This document shows, piece by piece, positions 1 to 8,816 of a DNA stretch of 64,000 nucleotides. The position numbers were made by a program, and so were the translations under genes. Position 1 is the first letter of the stretch. The number at the start of each line of letters is the position of its first letter. The notes beneath the pieces were generated by a model. It was not told the DNA's origin and ran no database searches. It was given only the letters and a program-made list of their open reading frames with translations. The stretch comes from Novosphingobium sp. (GTDB taxonomy: Bacteria; Pseudomonadota; Alphaproteobacteria; Sphingomonadales; Sphingomonadaceae), in the NCBI RefSeq assembly GCF_027486195.1, contig NZ_JAIXPP010000086.1, positions 53,852-117,851 on the forward strand, given 5' to 3'.

Positions 1-2832
1 ATTGCCAAGGCGAACACACCGCCGGCCAGGGCCATAGGAACGGCCGTGAACACGACCAATGCCGGCCAGGCACCGCCCAGCGCCATGTAGAGCAGCGCGA
101 AGATCAGGATGAAGCAGATCGGCACGACGATCGCCAATCGTTCGGAAGCGGATTGAAGGCTCTCGAACTGGCCGCCCCACTCGATGAAGGTACGTCACAT
201 CAGCGATCTTTGCCTGCGCTTCAGCGACGAACCCGCCGAGATCGCGGCCACGCACATTGGCTTGAATGACAACCATGCGCTTGCCGTTCTCTTGGCTGAT
301 CTGATTGAGGCCCTCGGTGTAGGTGAAGCGCGCCACTTCGCTGAGCGGGATGGAACGCGCGTTGCCGGCACCGTTGGACGGTAACATGACCGGGATCGAG
401 CCCAGCGTTTCGATATCATCGCGCTGCGCGTCGGGGAGACGCACCACGACATCGAAGCGACGGTCCCCTTCGAATAACATGCCGGCTTCACGTCCTCCCA
501 AGGCAGCCGCAACCGTCGCCGCGACCTCTTCGACCGACAGGCCGAAACGGCCTGCAGCCTGGCGATCGACCTTGATGTCGAAGGTCGGCGCGCCCGACGT
601 CTGTTCCGCCTGCACGTCAGCCGCGCCTGGAATTGTCCGCAGCGCGGTCGCGATGCGGCCTCCCGCCTCGCTCATGGCATCGAGGTCGTCGCCATAGAGC
701 TTGACCGCAACATCAGAGCGGACGCCAGCGATCAGCTCGTTAAAGCGCATCTGGATGGGCTGCTGGATCTCCGTGCGGTTGCCGATCAGCGGCTTCATCC
801 GCTCCTCGATCCGTCGGAGAATATCCTGTTTGGATTTGACTTCGGCGGGCCACTCCTGCTCCGGTTTGGGGATGACATAGGTGTCCGAGGCGTTCGGCGG
901 CATCGGATCGGTACCAAGATCGGCATTGCCGTTCTTTGAAAATACCAGCGCGACCTCTGGCATCGTCTTGAGGGCATTTTCGATCTGGAGTTGCATCGCC
1001 GTCGACTGGTCGATCGAGGCGGACGGAATACGAAAGTTGGTGACAGTGATGTCCTTCTCGTCGAGCTGCGGCATGAACTCTTGCCCAAGCGTGCCGAACA
1101 GCAAAGCTGCTATCGCAAACACGCCCGCTCCGCCGAGAATGAATGGCATTGGCCGCGCGACGGCGCGGTTGAGCGCCGGCTGATATCTCTCCTTGAACCA
1201 GCGGATCGGTTTGACCTCCGTCTCACTGACCTTGCCGGTTACCAGCAGCGCGATCATCGCCGGTACGAACGTGATCGAAAGAATGAACGCGCTAGCGAGC
1301 GCCAGCATCAAAGTGATGGCCATCGGCGCGAACGTTTTGCCTTCCACGCCCTGGAAGGTGAGCAAAGGTATGAACACAAGGAAGATGATCGCCTGGCCAT
1401 AGACGGTCGGCCGGACCATCTCCTGCGCGGCGTAGGTGGTCTCGGTCAGACGTTCGAGCTGGCTCAGCAGCCTGCCTTCCTTGTGCTGTCGTTCGGCGAG
1501 GCGCCGGAGGGCGTTTTCAACGATGATGACGGCGCCATCGACGATCAGGCCGAAGTCGAGCGCGCCGAGACTCATCAAATTTCCCGAAACGCCCAGTTCG
1601 TTCATGCCCGCTGCGGTCATCAGCATGGTGATCGGGATCACGGCCGCCGTAATGAGAGCTGCGCGGATGTTGCCAAGCAACAGGAACAGAACGACGATGA
1701 CCAGCAACGCGCCTTCGATCAGGTTCTTCTCGACAGTGGCGATGGTCGCATTCACGAGCTTCGAGCGGTTGTAGGCTTGGCTTGCGACAACGTCCGGCGG
1801 CAGCGCCTTGTCGATCTCGACCAGCTTGTCGGCGACGCGATTGGCAACAATGCGGCTGTTCTCGCCAGTCAGCATCAAGATCGTCGAGATGACTGCCTCC
1901 GATCCTCCAACGCTGCCCGAACTGGTACGCACCGCGCCACCGATGACGACCTGGCCGACATCCTTCACGCGCACCGGAACGCCGGCGCGTGTGGCAATGA
2001 CCGCCTCCTCTATGTCGGAGACTGAACGCAACCGCGCGTCGGCCCGGACGAGGAAGGATTCGCCGGCACGGCGGACGTAGTTAGAGCCTGCCGACAGGTT
2101 CGACCTCTCGAGCGCATCAGCCAGTTCCGTGACCGGGATACCGTAGGAGGCCAACGCCGTGAGATTGGGCTCGACGACATATTGCTTCACATAGCCCCCG
2201 TTGGAATCGACTCCGGCGACGCCCTGAACGGTCCGCATCTGCGGGCGGATAATCCAATCCTGGACCGTGCGCAGATAAGCCGCCTTGGCGACCGCCGTGG
2301 TCAGTTTCTCGCCCTCGGGCGTCAGATAGGAACCATCGGACTGCCATCCAGGCTGGCCATCGACGACCTTCACACCCTTGCCGTCGGGATGTTCGAATGC
2401 GACGCTGAACATGAAGATCTCGCCAAGCCCCGTGGTCATCGGCGCAAGCTGGGGCTGCACACCGGCGGGCAGACTGTCCTTGGCTTGGGCGAGCCGTTCG
2501 GTCACCTGCTGACGCGCGAAATAGATGTTGGTGCTATCCTTGAAGACGGCCGTGACCTGGCTGAATCCGTTGCGCGTGAGCGAGCGGGTCATCTGCAGAC
2601 CGGGAATGCCGGCAAGCGCGGTCTCGACCGGGAAGGTGACCTGCTTTTCCATATCGACCGGGCCAAGGGTGGGTACGAAGCTGTTGATCTGCACCTGGCG
2701 GTTGGTGACGTCGGGGACCGCGTCGATTGGTAGCAATGTGATCTGCCAGGCGCCGAACATGACGACGAGGAAGGTGATGAACGCGACAGCCCATCGCGCT
2801 CTGACCGAGAGCCCTAATATCCGCGCGATCAT
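1..2832 (-). pseudogene. czcA: CzcA/CusA-type heavy-metal RND efflux pump, 3' end off window, apparent frameshift
   Basis: This encodes the inner-membrane proton-driven RND transporter of a tripartite metal efflux system. The start MIARILGLSVRARWAVAF overlaps the czcB stop (ATGA). The frame runs from 2832 to about 193 (about 880 codons) with family hallmarks: a first membrane helix, the LPIDAVPDVTNRQVQI segment, and the charged GALDFGLIVDGAVI motif in TM4 near residue 425. Near 190 the frame ends in family-unlike sequence (DVTYLHRVGRP). The conserved EWGGQFESLQSASERLAIVV segment continues in another frame from about 191 down to 1. The junction looks like a deletion of about 11 bases relative to the usual proline/glycine turn. 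Neither frame meets a stop in the window, so the altered tail is long and the protein is probably non-functional, unless this is a sequencing error. Czc and Cus families cannot be separated by eye. Confidence 0.85.
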
Positions 2833-3983
2833 TCCGCCGACTCCTTGCCGAGCTCGGCTTTGAGCAGGAAGGCGTTGGTGGTGGCGACCATCGTGTTTGC
2901 AGGGAGGCCGGAGACGATCTCGACCATGCCGCCGCTGCGCGTGCCAACGCGGACTGCCTGCGCTCTAAATCCCTGGCGGGTTCGCACGAACACCACGGTG
3001 CGATCCCCGATCGTCTGGACCGCATCCTGCGGTACGCTAACCCCCAATGCCGCATCGCCGCCGCTGGCGAAGATACGCGCTTGGACGAGCTGGCCCGGAA
3101 CGATCAGACCCGCATCACCGCTCGGCGTCACGACCACCGTTGCTTGCCGCGTCTGCGGGTTGATCACGCCTGTTGCTGAGCGAACCCGGCCTTCGACCTT
3201 CTGCCCGTCCTTTGTCGTAAGCTCGACCCTGTCCCCCGCCTTCACGCCTGACGCATCCGCTGCCGGCACGCTCGCCTCGATCTGAAGGCTACGCGGATCG
3301 GTGACCCGGAATAACTCGGTTTCGGCCTGGACGAACGCGCCGAGATTGACGGGGGCGGACGTTATGCGGCCAGAGATCGAGCTGACCACCGCAACCGACC
3401 TGCCATCGCCCGATACCTTTGCCGCACTGGCTGCGGCGCTTGCCTGGCGCGCTTCTGCTTGGGCTACCGCGAGATTAGCCTCGGCTGTCTCATAGTCGGC
3501 GCGCGGAGACACGCCCTGCGCGAGCAAAGTGCGTTCTCGCGCCAACTGTCGGCTTGCAAGCGTAACCCGCGCGGCAGCGGCACTGCGATCGGCTGCAATA
3601 GCTGACGCATCGCGGCTCTCGACCAAGGCGATCGTTTCGCCTGCCCTGACCGGATCACCGATCCGCCTGAAGATGCGGGTGACGGTGCCGGCTGCCCGGG
3701 CGGTGAGCACCGCTTCGGCGTCGGGCGTTGCTTCGACGGTGGCGCTGGCGAGGATGATGCTGGCGACGCAACCGGCGGCCGCTGGCGCGACGCGAATCCC
3801 CGAAATCTTGATACCGTCCTGCGTGATCGCGAGGGTGTCGGGTGAAGTGGTGGAGGCCGTTGCTACCGTCTCCTCTACCGGTGCGGAGGGTCCGGTCAGA
3901 CGGGCGACGCCGAAACCGGCAAGGGCGGCGAGGGCGAGACCGATCGCGGCCCCGGCATACAGCGTGTTGCGTTCGGGGTTCAT
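2829..3983 (-). CDS. czcB: CzcB-like membrane fusion (periplasmic adaptor) protein
   Basis: This is the HlyD/RND-type periplasmic adaptor that links the inner-membrane pump to the outer-membrane channel in metal efflux. It has 384 aa, an N-terminal membrane anchor at about residues 8-27, and a barrel-sandwich (lipoyl-like) region with TARAAGTVTRIFRRIGDPV at about 95-115. A central helical hairpin rich in Ala, Arg and Glu runs from about 130 to 190. A beta-barrel follows with a GLIVPGQLVQARIF segment typical of the family. I see no His-rich metal-binding extension at the N terminus. Its start overlaps the czcC stop and its stop overlaps the czcA start by 4 bases each, so the three genes are translationally coupled. 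Confidence 0.9.
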   Translation of the reverse strand: MNPERNTLYAGAAIGLALAALAGFGVARLTGPSAPVEETVATASTTSPDTLAITQDGIKISGIRVAPAAAGCVASIILASATVEATPDAEAVLTARAAGTVTRIFRRIGDPVRAGETIALVESRDASAIAADRSAAAARVTLASRQLARERTLLAQGVSPRADYETAEANLAVAQAEARQASAAASAAKVSGDGRSVAVVSSISGRITSAPVNLGAFVQAETELFRVTDPRSLQIEASVPAADASGVKAGDRVELTTKDGQKVEGRVRSATGVINPQTRQATVVVTPSGDAGLIVPGQLVQARIFASGGDAALGVSVPQDAVQTIGDRTVVFVRTRQGFRAQAVRVGTRSGGMVEIVSGLPANTMVATTNAFLLKAELGKESAE

Positions 3984-5248
3984 TGGATTTCATCTCCGGA
4001 AAGGGTGCGGCCCTGAAGGCGAGCGAGTTGCGCGCGCGCCTCGAAACGGGCGACTCGGGCGTCGAGGACGATGCTTCGCGCCTCTCCGAGGCCGCGACGG
4101 GCATTCAGCAATTCGACGAGCGGGGACTTGCCGGCTTCATAGGCAATGCGTGCGAGGCGGTAGGTTTCTTCCGCAGTGCCTTGCGCCGCTTCTGCAGCGG
4201 CAACCCGCGACTGTGCGGCAACCGTCTGCGCTTGTGCCGCCCGGGCGTCGGCAATTGCATCGTTGCGCGCCATGGCTAACCTGGCGGCGGCGGCCTGTGC
4301 CTCCGCTTGCGAGGCGGCGATATTACCGCGGTTGCGATCAAAAATGCTAAGCGGGATCGAGACCCCTGCGGTCAATGCGGTTGCATTCTCGTAATCGAGA
4401 CGCCGTACCCCGACGATCGCTGTGACATCGGGGATTGCCCGCTTCTGTTCAGCAGCCAAACGTCGCTCGGCGGCCTCTCGCTCCGCCTGAGCCGCGAGAT
4501 AGGACGAACTCGTCATCGGATCGACCGGACCATAAGCGGGTGCCAAAACGGGCGTGGTCAGCAGGGACTCTGACAATCCAGTAAAGGTCTCCTCGACGCC
4601 GGGGAGCGCAGAGAGCTGTGCATAGGCCGCAATGCGATCCGCTTTTGCCCCCTCGAGATCGGCGCTGACTGCATTTAGCGCGGTTTCAGCCTGCAGAGCG
4701 CGGAGCCGCGCTTCCTTGCCTGCATCGACCAGGGCGCGAGCGGCCCGCACAATGTTCTGCGCCTGCTCGACCTCGCCTTCGGCCAGAAGCATCCTCTGGT
4801 CCGCTACTTCCGCCGCTGCATAAGCGCATGCAAGATCATAAGCATAGCGGATCTTTGCATCCCGATCGCGGGCGCGCGACGCGACGACCCCTGCTTCTCC
4901 GGCTGCCATCCTCGCCGAACGCTTGCCGCCGATTTCCAGCGGTTGGCTATATTGCATTGTTGTCTCGGCGCGATCGACCCCGCGAGAAGGCGAGGATCCC
5001 GCGACATTCTCGGTGAGAATGCTGACGCTCGGATTGGGCCGCGCGCGGGCTTGGCGCGCAAGGCCTTCAGACCGACGAATATCGGCTTCGCTTTCGACCC
5101 GTCGGGGTGCGTCGGCGGTCTGCCGCAGAAGTGTAGCGAACGGCGGCGCCACTTGCGCCTGTGTGGGTCCGCACAGCGCCGCGATACACGTCGCCACCAT
5201 CATGCCGGACACCACGCGACGCGGCAGCCGGCCCATAAAGGCTCTCAT
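3980..5248 (-). CDS. czcC: CzcC-like outer-membrane efflux protein (TolC family)
   Basis: This is the outer-membrane channel of the metal efflux system. It has 422 aa with an N-terminal signal peptide (VVSGMMVATCIAALCGPTQA, cleavage near residue 31). Long Ala/Arg/Glu-rich amphipathic helices follow, in two internally similar halves (for example ARARPNPSVSILTENVAG and KRAIPDVTAIVGVRRLDYEN), as expected for the TolC fold. It is the first czc gene in the transcription order, 52 bp downstream of a small gene. The overlap with czcB supports one operon. The substrate metal cannot be read from the sequence. Confidence 0.9.
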   Translation of the reverse strand: MRAFMGRLPRRVVSGMMVATCIAALCGPTQAQVAPPFATLLRQTADAPRRVESEADIRRSEGLARQARARPNPSVSILTENVAGSSPSRGVDRAETTMQYSQPLEIGGKRSARMAAGEAGVVASRARDRDAKIRYAYDLACAYAAAEVADQRMLLAEGEVEQAQNIVRAARALVDAGKEARLRALQAETALNAVSADLEGAKADRIAAYAQLSALPGVEETFTGLSESLLTTPVLAPAYGPVDPMTSSSYLAAQAEREAAERRLAAEQKRAIPDVTAIVGVRRLDYENATALTAGVSIPLSIFDRNRGNIAASQAEAQAAAARLAMARNDAIADARAAQAQTVAAQSRVAAAEAAQGTAEETYRLARIAYEAGKSPLVELLNARRGLGEARSIVLDARVARFEARAQLARLQGRTLSGDEIQ

Positions 5249-5300
5249 AATCTCATCCCCGGAAAAGGCTGCAATGACGGCACGCGCTATGCGCGTCGGG

Positions 5301-5678
5301 TCAGCCTCGCGGAGGTCGCAGGATAGCCAAGGGAGCTATAGGGCGGGCCGCTTTGGCTGCCGCAATTGTCCAGATTTCGGAGACTGGCTTCATGAATGCC
5401 GCGACCACAAGTGGTGAAGGCACAACGATGGTCTGCAGCACTGCGTGAGCCGCAAGATGGATCAAATCGGCCGTGTCCGGCCGCTCGACCGGAGTGTAAT
5501 CCGGATGATCTCGATCTGTGGTGGCTACCTGGTCAGGACCCTGGACGTGCCCTTCGACGTCATGCCATGTGGTCAGCGAAACCATCCCAAAAAGTGCCAG
5601 AATGGCCGTTAGCACGATAAGTTTTTGGCTACCGAAGGCCCGCACGGAAGTGTGCAATCTGATCGATGGAGCCAACAC
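5301..5678 (-). CDS. Small membrane-associated protein heading the czc operon
   Basis: This is a hypothetical protein of about 125 aa with a hydrophobic helix near residues 19-37 (KLIVLTAILALFGMVSLT), an acidic His-containing middle (DRDHPDYTPVERPD), and a second hydrophobic stretch at about 75-95. It lies immediately upstream of czcC in the same orientation, which suggests an accessory or metal-sensing role, but that is inferred from position only. The start is uncertain: the frame opens at a GTG without a clear ribosome-binding site, and a later GTG before RAFGSQ would give a shorter protein that still starts with the first helix. Family not recognised. Confidence 0.6.
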   Translation of the reverse strand: MLAPSIRLHTSVRAFGSQKLIVLTAILALFGMVSLTTWHDVEGHVQGPDQVATTDRDHPDYTPVERPDTADLIHLAAHAVLQTIVVPSPLVVAAFMKPVSEIWTIAAAKAARPIAPLAILRPPRG

Positions 5679-6287
5679 TCAATCAAATTTATCGGAAACA
5701 CGGTCGACCCACAAGCGCGCCGCTCGGTAGCGATCATGGTGGTCCAGCGGCCGCTATTGCCGGAGCCCAAGCTGATCGAAGTCTTCTCTGACGAAAGCAT
5801 ATGCTTGTGCCTCGTAATGATCACCGCGCGGATGAGATCGATTTCGACCGGGCCGCGTGATGTACTCATGTGGCTAGTCAATATTAACCATTCTTTAATT
5901 CAACAACAATCCAAATACTTCCCGGAGTTCTTGACATAAGCCCGATGGTAGCTTCCTGATATCTGAGAGATATCTGCTATAGAGTGAAGTTACCAAGCTC
6001 GAGCATATCAGAATAGTTCAGAATTGATTGATTCATTCCAATTTATGTGTTGAAAACGAGATCGTTTTAAGTTAGAGTTCTTGATCTTTGATCTCCACAA
6101 CTGGTAAAAACTTATGGCATAGAAGCAGGCAGGGTTAGAAATGCGCTGAGAGCGTTTGTTGTCAAGCAGGGCGAGAAAGTGACGTGGCGGGCAAAGTTCT
6201 ACCGTAGCTGCAAAGCATACTTGCTCTCGCTTTTCATGCTGGGTAAGCTATCTCTGCGGTTCCCAAGCCATGCCGAAAGGTGTGGTT
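5679..6287. other. AT-rich divergent intergenic region between czc block and lytic transglycosylase
   Basis: About 600 bases without a convincing gene. The stretch 5880-6130 is clearly more AT-rich than its surroundings. It contains TTGACA at 5931-5936 without an obvious well-spaced -10, and a perfect inverted repeat at 5958-5974. It probably holds promoters for the small gene and czc operon (minus) and for the transglycosylase (plus). Short frames here lack ribosome-binding sites and coding character. Confidence 0.45.
5958..5974. promoter_or_regulatory. Inverted repeat GATATCT-GAG-AGATATC, candidate operator
   Basis: A perfect 7-base inverted repeat with a 3-base spacer lies in the AT-rich divergent region between the czc block and the next gene, just downstream of a TTGACA box. 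Its size and symmetry suit a dimeric regulator such as a metal-responsive repressor, but no such regulator gene is visible nearby. The assignment is by position only. Confidence 0.3.
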
Positions 6288-7142
6288 ATGAAATTCTACC
6301 TCAGCGCAGCGCTTATCGCGCTTAGCTCCCAAGCGGCAGGCCAAGAGGCCAAGCTTGAAGATTTCTCGAGCAGCACAGCTTCCGAATTCTCGCTCCTGGT
6401 GCCCGGAATGGCTGTCAAAAGCCCGACCGCGCAGCCGGAGGTGAAGCAGCTCGTTCCCGAGAGTGAAACGACTGCCTTTACGGGGGAGGCGATCACGCCT
6501 GTCAGCCCCGCGACGCCGTTGTTCTACATCCCGTCCTGGATGAGACGCGGAAGCTCTGCCGTCATTCCCACGCGGGTGAACGCATCCGACTTCGGGCCAG
6601 ATCCCGATTGCCTCTCTGGAGGCTATTTCCCGCGCTATGACCTGTCCGATTTGGCCCAATTGCGCCGCCATCTCTATTTCCGCCACGTCGCTGCAGCAGC
6701 TTGCGAAGCCGGCGTTCCTGTGCGGCTGTTTGACGCGCTCGTTGCTCATGAAAGCCGCTACCAGCCCTTTGCGCGCAGTCCTGCCGGTGCGATGGGCATG
6801 GCACAACTGATGCCGGGGACCGCAAGCTATCTTGGCGTTTCAGATCCTTGGGACCCTGTCGAAAACCTCCGCGGGGGAGCGCGTTACCTGCGTGAGCAGC
6901 TCGATCGCTATGGCTCGTGGCATCTTGCTTTGGCTGCGTACAATGCGGGTCCGGGCAACGTCGACAGGCATGGCGGAGTTCCGCCCTTTGCTGAAACGCG
7001 GAGCTATGTCCGCACCATACTTGCGTCGCTCAGCGGCGGCACTGCCGCGCCAGTCTCGCTTGCCCGACTTGGAGCGGAGAACCCCTTCAGGTCGGTCAGC
7101 CTTCTCGCGTTCGCTGGACGGTCAGATGTCCCAGAAAACTGA
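6288..7142 (+). CDS. Secreted lytic transglycosylase (SLT domain), T4SS-associated
   Basis: This is predicted to cleave peptidoglycan to let the conjugation apparatus cross the wall. The start at MKFYLSAALIALSSQAAGQ gives a signal peptide and is preceded by AAGGTG about 9 bases upstream; an in-frame ATG 18 bases earlier is less likely. The C-terminal half has the soluble lytic transglycosylase motifs: catalytic Glu in LVAHESRYQPFARSP, then GAMGMAQLMPGTA, and later WHLALAAYNAGPGNV. The protein is about 284 aa. It stands between the czc cassette and the tra operon, where VirB1/TrbN-type enzymes often lie. Its 3' end overlaps the convergent gene at 7122-7565 by 21 bases. Confidence 0.9.
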   Translation: MKFYLSAALIALSSQAAGQEAKLEDFSSSTASEFSLLVPGMAVKSPTAQPEVKQLVPESETTAFTGEAITPVSPATPLFYIPSWMRRGSSAVIPTRVNASDFGPDPDCLSGGYFPRYDLSDLAQLRRHLYFRHVAAAACEAGVPVRLFDALVAHESRYQPFARSPAGAMGMAQLMPGTASYLGVSDPWDPVENLRGGARYLREQLDRYGSWHLALAAYNAGPGNVDRHGGVPPFAETRSYVRTILASLSGGTAAPVSLARLGAENPFRSVSLLAFAGRSDVPEN

Positions 7143-7565
7143 GAAGCCGATGGTGGAGGCATAGTACAGGCTGATGGCCAGGATCACCGGTGTGCCTGTG
7201 AGATAGTTGGCTTGCCAGCGCAGCCATAGCTTCGGAATTAGCAATGCCTTGTCGAGCGTGCTGGCGCGAGGCGGAGCCCATCGGCCAGTGCGCCAGTCAT
7301 TGAGGGTCACGAAGGTCGAAAGTGCGGCGCAGATCAGCGCCATGATGCCGACCGCAATATAGAGCGATGTCCAGGCAATGAGCGCTTCTTGCTTCACCGG
7401 CAGACTGGTCCCTGATCCTCGAGCCGATTGCTCCGCAACGCGAGCTTGGCGGCGAACATGTTCCAAGCTGTGTGACCATATCACCAATGGATCTGCGACG
7501 CTTCTGCTAAGCGTGGGCGCTTGGCTGATGCTGCAGTTCGCTTGCTCAGCCGAATGAGCGGTCAA
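7122..7565 (-). CDS. Small protein with two predicted membrane segments
   Basis: A 147-aa protein not recognised as a known family. It has a soluble N-terminal half and hydrophobic segments at about residues 64-88 (IAWTSLYIAVGIMALICAALS) and at the C terminus (GTPVILAISLYYASTIGFSVF). The frame opens with TTG at 7565, which overlaps the stop of the upstream HTH-like gene by 20 bases, consistent with coupled translation. No ATG exists before the first membrane segment. It may be an accessory of the adjacent transfer region, but this is inferred from position alone. Confidence 0.6.
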   Translation of the reverse strand: MTAHSAEQANCSISQAPTLSRSVADPLVIWSHSLEHVRRQARVAEQSARGSGTSLPVKQEALIAWTSLYIAVGIMALICAALSTFVTLNDWRTGRWAPPRASTLDKALLIPKLWLRWQANYLTGTPVILAISLYYASTIGFSVFWDI

Positions 7566-8040
7566 ACAGCGCAGGGTCGTGCCGCCGTGCTTCTAGCGCT
7601 GTATGGTGCCTGGCTATAGCGCTCGAGGTGCGCTGCGCGATGCCGTGGCAAAGGGCTTCGCGGATCGGCTCAAAAGTCCCATCGCACGCGGCCATCTCTT
7701 CGCTGAGCTGGAGCGCCAGAGCAATGGCAAGTTGGGCAGAGGTTTCGCAGCAGGGGTCTTCATAGGACTCTGGGCTGACAAAGCAGTGGACAGCGATCGC
7801 TGCTCTGACGGGATCGATGCCAAGCCGTTCGTTGATCCGATTAAACTCGGCTGTCGACACACTGCCATCAGCGATGCGCTCGAACAGACCGCTGCGGTGG
7901 CTGCTCTTGATGATCCCCTCATCGACAAGCTTACGGAGACTGACGCCCTGCCGGTTCATCTGGTACTTGATCAAATCGGCGTACTCAGCTTGCAGCTTAT
8001 GACAGCTCTTGCGCTCGTTTGGGTTCGCCCCCTGACCCAT
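7546..8040 (-). CDS. Small HTH-like (XRE-type) putative regulator
   Basis: The start is the ATG at 8040 (MGQGANPNERKSC), chosen because GGAGG lies at the right distance upstream; the frame also opens 15 bases earlier at TTG. Residues about 20-75 (YADLIKYQMNRQGVSLRKL...GIIKSSHRSGLFERIADG...RINERLGIDP) have the helix pattern of an XRE-like domain that begins with a resistance-to-degradation style helix. The C-terminal half is Ala-rich helical. It is transcribed away from the tra operon with the membrane-protein gene downstream. It may control transfer genes; the evidence for function is weak. Confidence 0.6.
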   Translation of the reverse strand: MGQGANPNERKSCHKLQAEYADLIKYQMNRQGVSLRKLVDEGIIKSSHRSGLFERIADGSVSTAEFNRINERLGIDPVRAAIAVHCFVSPESYEDPCCETSAQLAIALALQLSEEMAACDGTFEPIREALCHGIAQRTSSAIARHHTALEARRHDPALFDRSFG

Positions 8041-8085
8041 CCTTGCCTCCGTCAATTCTCCCTATGCAACTGCATGATGTGAATT

Positions 8086-8460
8086 CTAAAACGCGGCGTT
8101 GGCAAGAGAAATTTGGCGCAGACTGATGGCGAGGGCGCAGAAGATCACCGTCTCACGCACACCGCACTGGTCTCCCGTGACTTCTCCGAGGCGGGCCTTG
8201 AGGGTGTCAAATTCGGCATTCAGAGCGCCGCTTAATCTGAGATAGATCCTTACCCGCCCATCGCAGGGCCGGTGCCGGTTGAATGCGGCGAGCAACTCCT
8301 GATTGGAAAGATCTGGGGCGCGGATCACATCTGTGATCACATCTCTAAGGCGCTGAAATTTCGACCGTTCTATTGTCAGCCATTTGATGGCGTCCGCAAT
8401 GATCACAAAAGCATCCCGACTCACCAGCAGTTCGTGGACGACCTCTTTTCCGCTGGCCAT
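8086..8460 (-). CDS. Hypothetical protein upstream of the tra operon
   Basis: A 124-aa protein starting at MASGKEVVHELLVSRDAF. This ATG was chosen over one 18 bases earlier because GGAGGAAACGCA gives a well-spaced ribosome-binding site. The sequence is mixed alpha/beta with no recognised motif. The C-terminal stretch VRETVIFCALAISLRQISLA is hydrophobic but not clearly a membrane helix. It lies divergently from traA, with the 22-bp repeat array in between, so those repeats may be its promoter or operator as well. Function unknown. Confidence 0.6.
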   Translation of the reverse strand: MASGKEVVHELLVSRDAFVIIADAIKWLTIERSKFQRLRDVITDVIRAPDLSNQELLAAFNRHRPCDGRVRIYLRLSGALNAEFDTLKARLGEVTGDQCGVRETVIFCALAISLRQISLANAAF

Positions 8461-8549
8461 TGCGTTTCCTCCCGCCATTGTTCGCTACTGATCGGGGCCC
8501 CTTGGCGTCGGTTCCTTATCGCCTCGCCGAGCGGCTGCAACGATTCGGA

Positions 8550-8703
8550 CCGGTGGTATGAGAAACAGACCCACGTGGTCATGGATTCAGGACCAGGGTG
8601 GCGTGCTGGTGATACCACGTGGTCCTGAATCCATGACCACGTGGTCCTAAAAATCGAGCCACCCGGTATCAAAAATCGGACCACCTGGCATCAAAAACAG
8701 TGA
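8550..8703. repeat. Seven tandem 22-bp-phased repeats upstream of traA
   Basis: Units start at 8550, 8572, 8594, 8616, 8638, 8660 and 8682, exactly 22 bases apart. Most begin with CCACSTGG-like sequence (CCACGTGG, CCACGTGG, CCACGTGG, CCACCCGG, CCACCTGG at 8572, 8616, 8638, 8660, 8682; degenerate at 8550 and 8594). The last three share an ATCAAAAATCGGA-like tail. A further degenerate unit may lie at 8528. The phase spaces protein sites by about two helical turns. Possible roles are iterons, an operator for the tra operon, or the transposase-binding end of a decayed IS21-family element (the last unit ends ...AAAAACA at 8700). No rep or transposase gene is adjacent. Confidence 0.8.
8572..8645. 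repeat. Perfect 25-bp inverted repeat with 24-base loop
   Basis: Positions 8572-8596 and 8621-8645 are exact reverse complements over 25 bases, separated by 24 bases. The arms carry CCACGTGG palindromes plus a 14-base linker that appears in one orientation in unit two and inverted in unit four of the 22-bp array. As RNA or single-stranded DNA this would form a very stable stem-loop. The structure lies 170-245 bases ahead of traA. Confidence 0.85.
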
Positions 8704-8816
8704 TTCGCGGACTTCTCCGACTTCGCTCTACACAACAGTGATTGAGAAAACCTTTCGGCTGCGGCCCCTTTGGTGACGACGCACCGCGTCATTTGGTCAA
8801 CCAGAAGGGGAAGACA

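Noticed and set aside
991..2025. Open frame of 344 codons on the plus strand opposite czcA
   Set aside because: Very His/Arg/Asp-rich shadow; the opposite strand encodes a clear RND pump.
8550..8703. CRISPR array
   Set aside because: The repeat period is only 22 bases with no room for unique spacers, the units are degenerate, and there are no cas genes.
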